From contig CP065018.1 in NCBI GenBank assembly GCA_016700415.1, forward strand, positions 3,168,001 to 3,232,000: a stretch of 64,000 nt of DNA, written 5' to 3'. The stretch comes from Flavobacteriales bacterium (GTDB lineage: Bacteria > Bacteroidota > Bacteroidia > Flavobacteriales_F > PHOS-HE28). A program made the position numbers and the translations under genes. Below are positions 25,521 to 33,583 of this stretch, one piece after another. Below the pieces are notes generated by a model, which was not told the DNA's origin, did no database searches, and was given only the letters and a program-made list of their open reading frames with translations. Positions within the stretch are counted from its first letter, which is position 1, and every line of letters starts with the position of its first letter.

Positions 25521-26089
25521 CAGCTGCTTGGTTGCTTGGACGACGTTCCGGGGGGTCTTCCTTCGCTGTCCATCATTTTCTGTTTCAAATTGGCCTTGGC
25601 GCGCGAGAGCAGCGATTCCACCGCCTTCACGGAAAGCCCCAGGATCGCTGCGATCTCCTGCTGCTCCAGCCCGTCCACGGCCTTCAGGATCAAGATGCTC
25701 CGTTGGCGGGGTGGCAGCGTATCGATCAAGGTGAACAAGGAATGCACCGCCTCCCGGTCCTCCAGCAGCACGCCGGGGTGATCGTAGTCGGGAAGTGCAG
25801 CGGCGGGATCGCGTTCTTCTTCGCCGAAGAACCGCAGATGGAAGCCCGCGCGTTTCTGCCGTTTCCGGGCCTTCAGCCGATCGAGGCATTGGTTCACCGT
25901 GATCCGGAAGATCCACGTCCGGATGCTTGACCGCCCGGAGAAGCCCGCCAATTTCGCATGCACTTTCACGAAAACGTCCTGGGTCACCTCCTCCGCTTCC
26001 TCCCACTGCTGCAAATGGTTCAGCGCGATGTTGAAGACCATCTTGCCATGGTCGGCATACAGTTGTGCTATGGTGTCGGAGGCTTTCAA
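25520..26089 (-). CDS. ECF RNA polymerase sigma factor
   Basis: 189 residues. Sigma region 2 lies at about residues 10-80 (AEEVTQDVFVKVHAKLAGF, then IRTWIFRITVNQCLDRLK), and region 4 at about 115-170 (LPPRQRSILILKAVDGLE, then QEIAAILGLSVKAVESLLSR). A loop with GEEERDPAAALPD links them. It heads a six-gene minus-strand operon in which every junction overlaps. On the minus strand a TATCATTA sits 20 bp before the start with TTTTG 22 bp further up, a weak housekeeping-type promoter. The 146-bp gap to the oxidoreductase gene should hold the control region. Confidence 0.93.
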   Translation of the reverse strand: MKASDTIAQLYADHGKMVFNIALNHLQQWEEAEEVTQDVFVKVHAKLAGFSGRSSIRTWIFRITVNQCLDRLKARKRQKRAGFHLRFFGEEERDPAAALPDYDHPGVLLEDREAVHSLFTLIDTLPPRQRSILILKAVDGLEQQEIAAILGLSVKAVESLLSRAKANLKQKMMDSEGRPPGTSSKQPSS

Positions 26090-26235
26090 GGATCAGGCGG
26101 GGCGTAGGGTAATGATAGCGCCCGTTCGTTGAAGCGGATCAAAACATGCCGTTCCCCTTCGCGGGCACCATCGGCACCCGCTGGATCGGATCCCAATGTA
26201 GGCGGCATGCTCCCTGGTAAAGTCCGAATGGCCCG

Positions 26236-27942
26236 TTATTCTCCAGTGATCGTTTCCTCCTGTTCCGCGTCGTGCGGACCGGCTTCGGCCCTTTTCCTCC
26301 GCATGTCCATCTTCCGCTTGATCCAGTCGGGATGATCGCTCGCATCCTCCGCCTCGTAAATGTGTACGGTTGTAGGACCATCGGTCTTCAGCAGCTCCTC
26401 CGGGCGGCATCCGAGGATGACCGCCGCGGTCTGCACGCCGGAATACCCGGCATCCGCGACACCATGGGACTGGATGCTGGCGCCGTAGAGGTAGAGGTCG
26501 GCGATCTCGGCCTTTGGCCGGAAGGCGAAGGGCCCGATCTGCTTGAGCACCTTCTCCGTGCCGTAGACCGAACCGTTGGTGGAATTGATGTAGAACTCGT
26601 TCGTCAACGGCGTTCCGAGCTCCTTCTGCACCACGTGTTCGCTGATGCCCGGGACCACCCTTTCCAGGGTCTTCATCATCTTCCTCATCAGCAGGTCCTT
26701 GAGGGCTTGGTAGGCCGGGGAGCGGTCCGGTCCTTCTTCCGCGAAGTCCTTGAAGGCCCGGTGGTCCACGTAGGTGATGGCCTCGATGCAATGGTGCCTG
26801 CCGTCGAAGCTGGAGGGGTCCTTCAACGTGGTGCAACTGATGAACATACCGGGGAACTCCGCCCCGATCGTAAGGTCCGGCCCCATGAGCTGGGCATAGA
26901 GCTCGTCAGCATCGAGGTTTTCCGGGGCGATCCAGATGTTGCCGGAATCCAGGCCCGCCTTGCGCAGGTCCATGTCCACCGTGAGGAAGAGCATCAGCGA
27001 GGTGCAGGAGTAGGTCGTCCGGTCCAGCTTCTTCACCAATTTGGGGCTCAGGTGCTGCTCGCCCACCAAGTGCCGATAGGTGGTGGTGGGGTCCGCATTG
27101 CTGATCACCCGTTTGGCCCGGATCTGCTCGCCGTTTTCCAGCTCAACCCCGACGGCATGCTTCTTCTTCGTCCCTTCCACCAGAATGCGCCGCACCCGCT
27201 GCGAGGTGCGCACTTCGCCACCTTGGCGTTTGATCGCATTGGTCATGGCTTTTACCATGGCACCACCGCCGCCCATCGGATAGTAGGCGCCCTCGAAGTA
27301 GTGTGCCATCACCGCGCAGTGCAGGGGAAAACTGGCCCGTCCCGGCGGTAATCCATGGTCGCCGCACTGGATGTTCAGGATGTTCTTCAGCAAGGGGTCT
27401 TTGATGTACCAGCCGATCACCCGCTTCAGGCTGAACAAGGCATACTTGCCCATGTACCGGGTGCGCCAAGGGATGGTGACATTGTCCCAGAATCCGCTCA
27501 TCTTGGGGATCAGCATCAGCTGCGCGGCCACGGTGCGCACCATGTTCAGGTATTCGGTCAAGTTCTTGCGCTCCTTCGGAAAGCGGGCCGACAAGTGCTC
27601 GATCAGTTCATCGTGTCCCGCAGGCAGGTGGAAGCGCTCATCGCCGATCCAGCAGTGCTCATAGCCTGCCGGGTTCATACGGAAGAACACGAGGTCGTCC
27701 GCGATCCCAAGGCCTTCGTACAACTCACTGGTAGACTCCCCTTTGCCCAGAAGCCCGACGTAATGCACACCCGGTGTGAAACGATGCCCGTTCAGGTAGA
27801 AGCTGTGGCACCAGCCGCCGGGCACATCGTGCTGCTCCAGCACCACCACGCGTTGGCCCGCGCGGGAGAGGCAAATGGCCGCGGCCAGGCTGCCTGCGCC
27901 CGAACCGATGATGATGGTATCGATCTCTGCGTTGTTGTGCAT
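26236..27942 (-). CDS. FAD-dependent phytoene desaturase / carotenoid isomerase / retinol saturase type oxidoreductase
   Basis: 568 residues from the start at 27942, which places the dinucleotide-binding motif TIIIGSGAGSLAAAICLSRA at residues 8-27, then VVVLEQHDVPGGWCHSF. Further blocks are GVHYVGLLG, PMGGGGAMVKAMTNAIKRQG (the CrtI-like loop) and the C-terminal ASIQSHGVADAGYSGVQTAA. This order matches the CrtI/CrtISO/RetSat superfamily, which desaturates, isomerises or saturates polyenes. Pigment genes are not adjacent, so the substrate is open. The ATGs upstream (27975 and 28020) lack family residues. Confidence 0.87.
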   Translation of the reverse strand: MHNNAEIDTIIIGSGAGSLAAAICLSRAGQRVVVLEQHDVPGGWCHSFYLNGHRFTPGVHYVGLLGKGESTSELYEGLGIADDLVFFRMNPAGYEHCWIGDERFHLPAGHDELIEHLSARFPKERKNLTEYLNMVRTVAAQLMLIPKMSGFWDNVTIPWRTRYMGKYALFSLKRVIGWYIKDPLLKNILNIQCGDHGLPPGRASFPLHCAVMAHYFEGAYYPMGGGGAMVKAMTNAIKRQGGEVRTSQRVRRILVEGTKKKHAVGVELENGEQIRAKRVISNADPTTTYRHLVGEQHLSPKLVKKLDRTTYSCTSLMLFLTVDMDLRKAGLDSGNIWIAPENLDADELYAQLMGPDLTIGAEFPGMFISCTTLKDPSSFDGRHHCIEAITYVDHRAFKDFAEEGPDRSPAYQALKDLLMRKMMKTLERVVPGISEHVVQKELGTPLTNEFYINSTNGSVYGTEKVLKQIGPFAFRPKAEIADLYLYGASIQSHGVADAGYSGVQTAAVILGCRPEELLKTDGPTTVHIYEAEDASDHPDWIKRKMDMRRKRAEAGPHDAEQEETITGE

Positions 27943-28086
27943 GTGCTGTTCAGCTCTTTCCCGGCCATGGTCCATAGCGAAGCAACAACAGTTGCGGCGC
28001 TGGGTTTGCTTACCCGGCAAAGATGCTCCCTATTCCGTGGCGGCTCCAGTGAAGCGCAGGCAGAAATGTCAGCGCCCAATGATCGA

Positions 28087-28644
28087 TCATACCCGCAACA
28101 CCCCCCGAAAGCCCCGCACCCCATAGTACGACTGTGCCCCGTTGTGGTAGGTGAACACCTGGTCGTAGCGGCGATCGCAGAAGAGCGCGCCGCCAAGCTT
28201 GCGTACTGCAGGTGACGTCAGCACCCAGCTTGATGTCTTCAGGTCGAACTCACCGAGTTTTTGCAACTCCAGGTATTGCTCTTCGGTCAAGATCTCGATG
28301 CTCATCTCAGCGGCCATGTCCATCGCGCTATTCGCCGGCCGGTGTTCCTTTCGGCTCTCCAAGCTTTCGCGGTCGTAGCAAACACTGCGGCGGCCTTTCG
28401 GGCTTTCCGCGGAGCAATCCATGAAGATGAACGCACCGCTCTTCTTGTCCCGGCCCACCACGTCCGGCTCGCCTCCGGTCTCTTCCATGGCATCCAGCGC
28501 ACGCAGCTTTTCCGGATGCGCCTTCAGCCGGGCTACCACGTCAGCCCATTTCAGGTCCTTGTGCCGGGGCATGTTCTTGTCAAAACGGGCTTGCAATGCG
28601 CTGAGCAATGCATCCCGCTGATCCACTGAAAGTTGTTTGTCCAT
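28087..28644 (-). CDS. DUF4256 family protein
   Basis: 185 residues, cytosolic, no signal or membrane helix. Family blocks: LLSALQARFDKNMPRHKDLKW, TGGEPDVVGRDKKSGAFIFMDCSAESPKGRRSVCYD (split by a turn), MAAEMSIEILTEEQYLELQ and VFTYHNGAQSYYGVRGFRG. DUF4256 is a conserved family of unknown function. It is 33 bp downstream of the DUF2207 gene on the same strand and could share its transcript. Confidence 0.88.
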   Translation of the reverse strand: MDKQLSVDQRDALLSALQARFDKNMPRHKDLKWADVVARLKAHPEKLRALDAMEETGGEPDVVGRDKKSGAFIFMDCSAESPKGRRSVCYDRESLESRKEHRPANSAMDMAAEMSIEILTEEQYLELQKLGEFDLKTSSWVLTSPAVRKLGGALFCDRRYDQVFTYHNGAQSYYGVRGFRGVLRV

Positions 28645-28677
28645 TCGATCCGTTGATCCGCTCTTCGTGAGGACTTA

Positions 28678-30396
28678 CTACCATCCGCCGCCACCGCCGC
28701 CACCGCCGCCGCCGCCGGAGAACCCACCACCGCCGGAACCCCCGCTGCTGCTGGAAGGCGGTGTGCTCGAGGACCGGACACTGCTGGAAAGTGAGGAGTT
28801 CATATGCTGGGAGAACATGCCGTAATTCATAATGGAACCACTGTACCAGCCGGGATGGTAGCTCTTGTCGATAAGGGCCTTGCCGATCATGTCTTGGAAC
28901 CGGTCGCCCCAGATCTTTTCCACCTTGAACGCAATGGCATAGGGGAGGTATTTCTCAAAGACCTCGGGCGTCATCGTGGGCGGGTTGAAGTGCTGGATCT
29001 GCTTTTCCTCCGCCGCGCCCAAGTACATCTTGAACCCCAGCAGCCTCGACCGCAAGGCCTGCTTTTCAAGGCTGGGCTTCTTGATGAGAATAATGTAGAT
29101 CAGGAACAGGATGAAATTCACCGCCACGAAAGCGATCATGTACACTGCGTCATATCCGTCCCAACGTTCGCTGTGCAGGAAAAAAATGGCCACTACACAA
29201 GCGATGACGGTGAGGATCGGGATCAGCCAGAATTTCAAATTGTTGCCCTTATTGAGGAATGCGTTCCACTGCGATGTGAGCGAGGATTTGAACTCGGCGG
29301 CCATGCTTTGCACACGCGGGTCATACGTGCCGTCGAAAACAAAGCCTTCCGGGCCTGAGTTGAACAACCGGCCATAGAGCTCCTGCTCCTCCTTGGGCAG
29401 GCCCGTGCCTCCCTTCAACCTCACGATAGTATAGATCTCCTTGGTGATCAGGCCCAGTAGCTGTTCCTCTTTTCGCTCATCGATCCGGATCAGTCCCTTC
29501 ACGGCAAGGTCGATCATGGCAGGGGTGATCAAGTAGTTCTGGAACTTTCCTTCCATCACCATGCCTACCGAGGCCGGTGACATGGCATCAGGTGGCTCGA
29601 AGAGCGGGATCACGGTCGGCAGGTCCGGGTCCCGGCCGAACCGGATCCACGTCACGATGTAGTAAAGCAGGAGCAGTAGTGTGATGATACCGCCGATGAT
29701 CGGCACGGCATACTGCTCGAAAAAAGTCGGTGGCGGCGGTTCGGCCACCACGCCTTTCTGGAAGCCCACGGCTACGGTCAATCCTTCGTAGTTCTGCAAG
29801 GCGCGCCCTTGGAAGTTGACCGTGTGTCCATTGATGATGGAATCCGTGCAAGCGCTTTCCGTGGAGCCGTATTCCCCCGTGTAGCATGCGGTCTGTTTCA
29901 CTTGGGCCGCAGGGGGCAAATGAATGCTCGCCGAAACGCTGTCTATCCGGAAGTCCCAGCCATTGCCATTGACGTTCCAGTAGATCTCATCGTAGCTGGG
30001 GAAGAAACCGACCTGGCCCTTTGTGGAATAGGTGATCCGGTAGCGGTAGTCCCCGGGTTCCAGCAAGGTGTTCTTTTCGCCTATGTAAATGACGAACTGC
30101 CCGGCTTCCTTTTCGGTGTGGTAAGTCGCAGCCTCACCGTTCACTTGGATATCGCTGATGTCATACCGCACATGGATCTCCTTGCCGCTGTGGTCCACGA
30201 AGGAAAGCGGCAACGTCCGGACGATACCGCGTTTGAAGTCGATGCCCTCCACATGCGCATTGATGTCCTCCGTCACCGTTAACCGGCCATCGGGTGCGAC
30301 CGTCAGGTCCGTGTGGAACGAATTGATCTTCTCGGTCTGTCCGAAGGCGGACAACACGCCCAGCACCGATGCCAGCAGGAGCCAGCGCCGCATCAC
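28678..30396 (-). CDS. DUF2207 family membrane protein with glycine-rich tail
   Basis: 572 residues. A signal peptide (residues 1-19) precedes an extracytoplasmic beta domain (INSFHTDLTVAPDGRLTVTE, then KRGIVRTLPL). Membrane helices lie at about residues 235-255 and at 395-440 in a pair. A C-terminal stretch is mostly glycine and ends GGGGGGW, encoded by a GCC/CCG-rich trinucleotide run at 28683-28745. DUF2207 proteins are often paired with LemA, as here: the start overlaps the lemA stop by 4 bp. The function is unknown; membrane or envelope maintenance is suspected for the pair. Confidence 0.9.
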   Translation of the reverse strand: MMRRWLLLASVLGVLSAFGQTEKINSFHTDLTVAPDGRLTVTEDINAHVEGIDFKRGIVRTLPLSFVDHSGKEIHVRYDISDIQVNGEAATYHTEKEAGQFVIYIGEKNTLLEPGDYRYRITYSTKGQVGFFPSYDEIYWNVNGNGWDFRIDSVSASIHLPPAAQVKQTACYTGEYGSTESACTDSIINGHTVNFQGRALQNYEGLTVAVGFQKGVVAEPPPPTFFEQYAVPIIGGIITLLLLLYYIVTWIRFGRDPDLPTVIPLFEPPDAMSPASVGMVMEGKFQNYLITPAMIDLAVKGLIRIDERKEEQLLGLITKEIYTIVRLKGGTGLPKEEQELYGRLFNSGPEGFVFDGTYDPRVQSMAAEFKSSLTSQWNAFLNKGNNLKFWLIPILTVIACVVAIFFLHSERWDGYDAVYMIAFVAVNFILFLIYIILIKKPSLEKQALRSRLLGFKMYLGAAEEKQIQHFNPPTMTPEVFEKYLPYAIAFKVEKIWGDRFQDMIGKALIDKSYHPGWYSGSIMNYGMFSQHMNSSLSSSVRSSSTPPSSSSGGSGGGGFSGGGGGGGGGGGW

Positions 30397-30950
30397 GAGA
30401 ACTTTACCGAAGGAGCCTTCTTCTCTGCTTGGTCGTCCAGCTCGAAGAACGCGGACTTGGCGAAGCCGAACGAATTGGCGATCACGTTGCTCGGGAATGT
30501 CTCGATCAGCGTGTTCTGGTCGCGCACATTGCCGTTATAGTAACGCCGCGCCTTCTCGATATCGCTTTCCACTTCGGTCAATTTGTTCTGCAGGTCCAGG
30601 AAGTTAGCGTTCGCCTTCAAGTCCGGATAGCGTTCCGCCACCGCCATGAGGTTCACCAGCGAGCCTTTTAGCGCGTTCTCCGCAGCCTGCTGCCCTTCCA
30701 CCGTGGTGGCCTGCTGCGCTGCGGCCCGGGCGCGGGTCACGTTCTCGAAGGTCTCCTTCTCGTGCGTGGCATAGCCCTTAACCGTTTCCACCAAATTGGG
30801 GATCAGGTCATAGCGCTTCTTCAGTTGCACATCGATGCCGCTCCACGCCTCGGCCACCAGGTTCTTCAACTTTACCAACTGGTTGTAGATCCCGATGGCA
30901 TAGAATGCTACGATCACTACAAGGGCAACGAGAATGGCTGCGACGATCAT
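30393..30950 (-). CDS. lemA: LemA family protein
   Basis: 185 residues. The start at 30950 gives an N-terminal membrane helix (IVAAILVALVVIVAFYAIGI), after which YNQLVKLKNLVAEAWSGIDVQLKKRYDLIPNLVETVKGY (two consecutive family blocks) is the LemA signature. The rest is a four-helix bundle with RYPDLKANANFLDLQNKL and the C-terminal NSFGFAKSAFFELDD. LemA proteins face the periplasm; their exact role is unsettled. Coupled to the DUF2207 gene. Confidence 0.95.
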   Translation of the reverse strand: MIVAAILVALVVIVAFYAIGIYNQLVKLKNLVAEAWSGIDVQLKKRYDLIPNLVETVKGYATHEKETFENVTRARAAAQQATTVEGQQAAENALKGSLVNLMAVAERYPDLKANANFLDLQNKLTEVESDIEKARRYYNGNVRDQNTLIETFPSNVIANSFGFAKSAFFELDDQAEKKAPSVKFS

Positions 30951-31027
30951 GTGGTGGGATTTTGGGTGGAAGGAAGGTCGAATATAGCGCGATGCGGACT
31001 TGCCCGAGCGCTTTGGCAATGATCCCC

Positions 31028-32311
31028 TCAAGCGAAAACCGCATACAGCCCCCAGTAGGCGAACAAGGCGACCAACGCCACATAGATCGTACTGTTGAGG
31101 GTGAACAGCCATCTGGATGTGCCTCGCCAGGCCTTCTCCTTCACCACCTTCCGGTTGATCAGGAGCAAGGGGATGATCGCAAGCAGGATCACGAAGGGGA
31201 GGTAACCCGCAAGGGTCAATAGCATGGATCCGGGATCCCGGTAAGGGGCAGGGAAATAGAAGATGCCCATCTCCGTAGCTAATTTGAAAACGTAATACAT
31301 CAAGACCAAGCTCACCGCCGCTAGCATCCATTTGTACCCGGCATAGGGCGCCGTTCTGTTGCGGAAATAGCTCAAGGGAAAGTAGATCGCTGAAAGCAGG
31401 AACAGGATGAAGCAGAAGCGTAAAAACCCGTCCAGGGCGGAACTGTTCAACGGTGTTTTGAAACGCAGCAGTTGCTGGTACTCCTTGTTCGGGGGGAACA
31501 AGGACGATATTTCATAGGAGTGGTCACCTCGTGCAAGTTCCGCGGCCAGATCGAATTGAACAGGATGCGCGTAGTCATGATAGAAGAACAGGTCTACGTT
31601 CCCCTTCTGCAAGTCCCAGATCGACGTCAGCAGGGTGCCGTCCCCGTGCTTCGCGCGGCAGACGTGCATGGTGTCCGAAAGCGCGGTGCAGAAGGCAAGT
31701 GAAGTATCGATCTTGTATTGCAGGAAAGCGGTCCCGTTGATGTAGCGTTGTTGCGTGATGCTATGGAAGTCACTGACGGTGGAAGGACAGAAATTCGCGA
31801 TCACATAGGAGGCATCATCGCCGAGTGTCAGCGTGTAGGGTTCCACCACGAGGTACCTTCCTGAGCGGTCGGTGTAGAGGAACACATCGTTGCTGAGCAC
31901 ACTATGATCGTATTGCTCGATGTAGGCTTTTACCTCCTCCACCGTCCTGCACGCGTGCAGGATGTCCTTCAGGTATTGCACTCGTCCGGGGATCGGCTTT
32001 TTGCCCACGGCGGGTGCGCCGTTGTCAGGCGTTCGCGTGGCAAGGGTTCCGAATGAAAGGCCGTACACGTTCATGCCGGCCTGCGGGGAGAAGCCTGCCG
32101 CACCCATGTCGTTCGCGCCCGTGAAAGCCGCCCCGAATCCGGTTGTTTCGAACCAGATGCGCGGGTGTTCGAACCACGTATCGTAATTCATGCCATAACG
32201 GGTGGCTCCCCCGACGGTGACTTTGTATGCGCTGCACGCAGGAACCCGGTCAACGGAGAAAAACAACACGATCGCCAGCAGCGATACCTTGATGATCTTG
32301 GATCTGTTCAT
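31028..32311 (-). CDS. linear amide C-N hydrolase (choloylglycine-hydrolase-like Ntn fold) with membrane tail
   Basis: 427 residues. A hydrophobic leader ends in DRVPACSAYKVT, so Cys26 becomes the N-terminal nucleophile after removal of the leader, as in Ntn hydrolases. TRYGMNYDTWFEHP, FGAAFTGANDMGAAGFSPQAG and SYVIANFCPS continue the fold to about residue 270. The C-terminal 140 residues contain four membrane helices (about 300-320, 330-350, 365-390 and 400-425). A soluble bile-salt-hydrolase-type enzyme tethered to the inner membrane by its C-terminus is unusual. The substrate is unknown, probably an N-acyl amide. Confidence 0.8.
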   Translation of the reverse strand: MNRSKIIKVSLLAIVLFFSVDRVPACSAYKVTVGGATRYGMNYDTWFEHPRIWFETTGFGAAFTGANDMGAAGFSPQAGMNVYGLSFGTLATRTPDNGAPAVGKKPIPGRVQYLKDILHACRTVEEVKAYIEQYDHSVLSNDVFLYTDRSGRYLVVEPYTLTLGDDASYVIANFCPSTVSDFHSITQQRYINGTAFLQYKIDTSLAFCTALSDTMHVCRAKHGDGTLLTSIWDLQKGNVDLFFYHDYAHPVQFDLAAELARGDHSYEISSLFPPNKEYQQLLRFKTPLNSSALDGFLRFCFILFLLSAIYFPLSYFRNRTAPYAGYKWMLAAVSLVLMYYVFKLATEMGIFYFPAPYRDPGSMLLTLAGYLPFVILLAIIPLLLINRKVVKEKAWRGTSRWLFTLNSTIYVALVALFAYWGLYAVFA

Positions 32312-32374
32312 GGAGCGATCGGGAACGATGTTCCAACGGGATCATGAAGGAAAGATTATCAAAGGCCTGTCGAT

Positions 32375-32860
32375 CTACTCACTGTCGCTCGGTTCCCACA
32401 GCTCCACCTTGTTGCCTTCAGCATCCAGGATGTGTACGAACTTGCCGTAGTCGGATGCCTCGATCTTGTCCACGATCGTCACGCCTTCCTTTTTCAGTTG
32501 CTCCACCAATCCTTCCAGGTCTTCCACCCGGTAGTTGATCATAAAGTCTTTGGTGGAAGGTTCAAAGTAGGTCGTGTTTTCGGCGAACGTGCTCCATTGC
32601 GTCACCCCTTTTTTGCTCGGGTCGGCTTCCTCTCTCCACTCAAAGCTCGCCCCGTACTGGCCCGCGTCCAATCCCAGGTGCGTGTTGTACCACTCATTCA
32701 TCTTCTTGGGGTCTTTGCACTTGAAGAAGACGCCGCCGATGCCCGTTACTTTTTTCATGGTTGCCTGTTGGTTGGGTGGTTCAGTCGTGACGGTTTTGGA
32801 TGCGAAGCCAAGTCCGAAAGTAACGGCACATGCCAGCGTTATCAAGAGCGGCTTTTTCAT
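32375..32860 (-). CDS. secreted VOC (glyoxalase/bleomycin-resistance) fold protein
   Basis: The start at 32860 gives MKKPLLITLACAVTFGLGFA, a signal peptide or anchor, ahead of a complete VOC module beginning ATMKKVTGIGGVFFKCKDPK. The module has two beta-alpha-beta-beta-beta units, the second ending FVHILDAEGNKVELWEP with the usual metal-ligand Glu. Cytosolic relatives start at the internal MKKVTG (32758 region), so an alternative short form without the leader is possible. VOC proteins bind metals or small molecules; no substrate is indicated. Confidence 0.78.
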   Translation of the reverse strand: MKKPLLITLACAVTFGLGFASKTVTTEPPNQQATMKKVTGIGGVFFKCKDPKKMNEWYNTHLGLDAGQYGASFEWREEADPSKKGVTQWSTFAENTTYFEPSTKDFMINYRVEDLEGLVEQLKKEGVTIVDKIEASDYGKFVHILDAEGNKVELWEPSDSE

Positions 32861-33071
32861 GTCTAGAAGATGGACTTGTTCTGTGTTGCATTCCTCCTCG
32901 CTGCCAGATAGAAGGACACGTCGAATATAGACGTCACTTGTCTTCGCAGATAAGAGATGTACCCGAAATGGTCTGAGGACATGGGAAGCCTTTGCTCCGT
33001 TGATCACCGGCCCACGGCCAATGTCGTACCTTGGATGTGTCATTAGCAAACCGTTCAATCCTGCAACTGAA

Positions 33072-33422
33072 ATGAAAGCCATGATCTGGATCGCCGCACT
33101 GCTATTCCTCACCGTGGATGCCACTGCCCAAACGCCTGCGGGCGCCCCTTCCAGCGCGGTGCTGCAGAGCTGCTTCATGGGCACGCCCGCGGCCACTTGG
33201 ACCAAGTTGAAGCTCACCAGCGATCAGATGGAGCGCTTAGGCCGGGTGCAGGAGGCCTGCAAAACGGAATGCGACCTGCCGAACGTGAAGAAGGAGGAGG
33301 ACCCGATCTCCCATTCGGGTGGCGACATGATCATGACCGAGGTGAAGAACATCTTGACGATGGACCAGTATGCGGCTTGGTTGGCCTATTGCGAAGGGGG
33401 CGGCGGGGCGGCCCCGAAGTGA
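33072..33422 (+). CDS. small secreted cysteine-containing hypothetical protein
   Basis: 116 residues from the start at 33072, which gives a signal peptide ending DATAQ (residue 20). The mature part has four cysteines (LQSCFMG, EACKTECDLP, LAYCEGG) that could form two disulfides, and helical stretches TWTKLKLTSDQMERLGRVQ and LTMDQYAAWLAY. The L(T)xxQM ... LTMDQY spacing loosely recalls Spy-type LTxxQ repeats. I recognise no family. The ATG at 33000 would add a leader without signal character and was rejected. Confidence 0.65.
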   Translation: MKAMIWIAALLFLTVDATAQTPAGAPSSAVLQSCFMGTPAATWTKLKLTSDQMERLGRVQEACKTECDLPNVKKEEDPISHSGGDMIMTEVKNILTMDQYAAWLAYCEGGGGAAPK

Positions 33423-33583
33423 AGGACGCAGTGCAACAGTCTGAAGAGTGCCGGAAGCGTTTTCGTTTTGAGCGATCGCTCAGCATGCCCCCACAAGTCC
33501 TACCGGCCTGTTTCTGTCAGGAGCGCCCTTTAGTATAGGGGTCCGAAGGACTTGCGGGAGCGGGGTCTATCTTCGGCGGACCA

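Noticed and set aside
26093..26836. 247-codon minus-strand frame between the sigma factor and the oxidoreductase
   Set aside because: Runs in another frame of the oxidoreductase 3' end with Arg/Gly-rich low-complexity translation; no motif.
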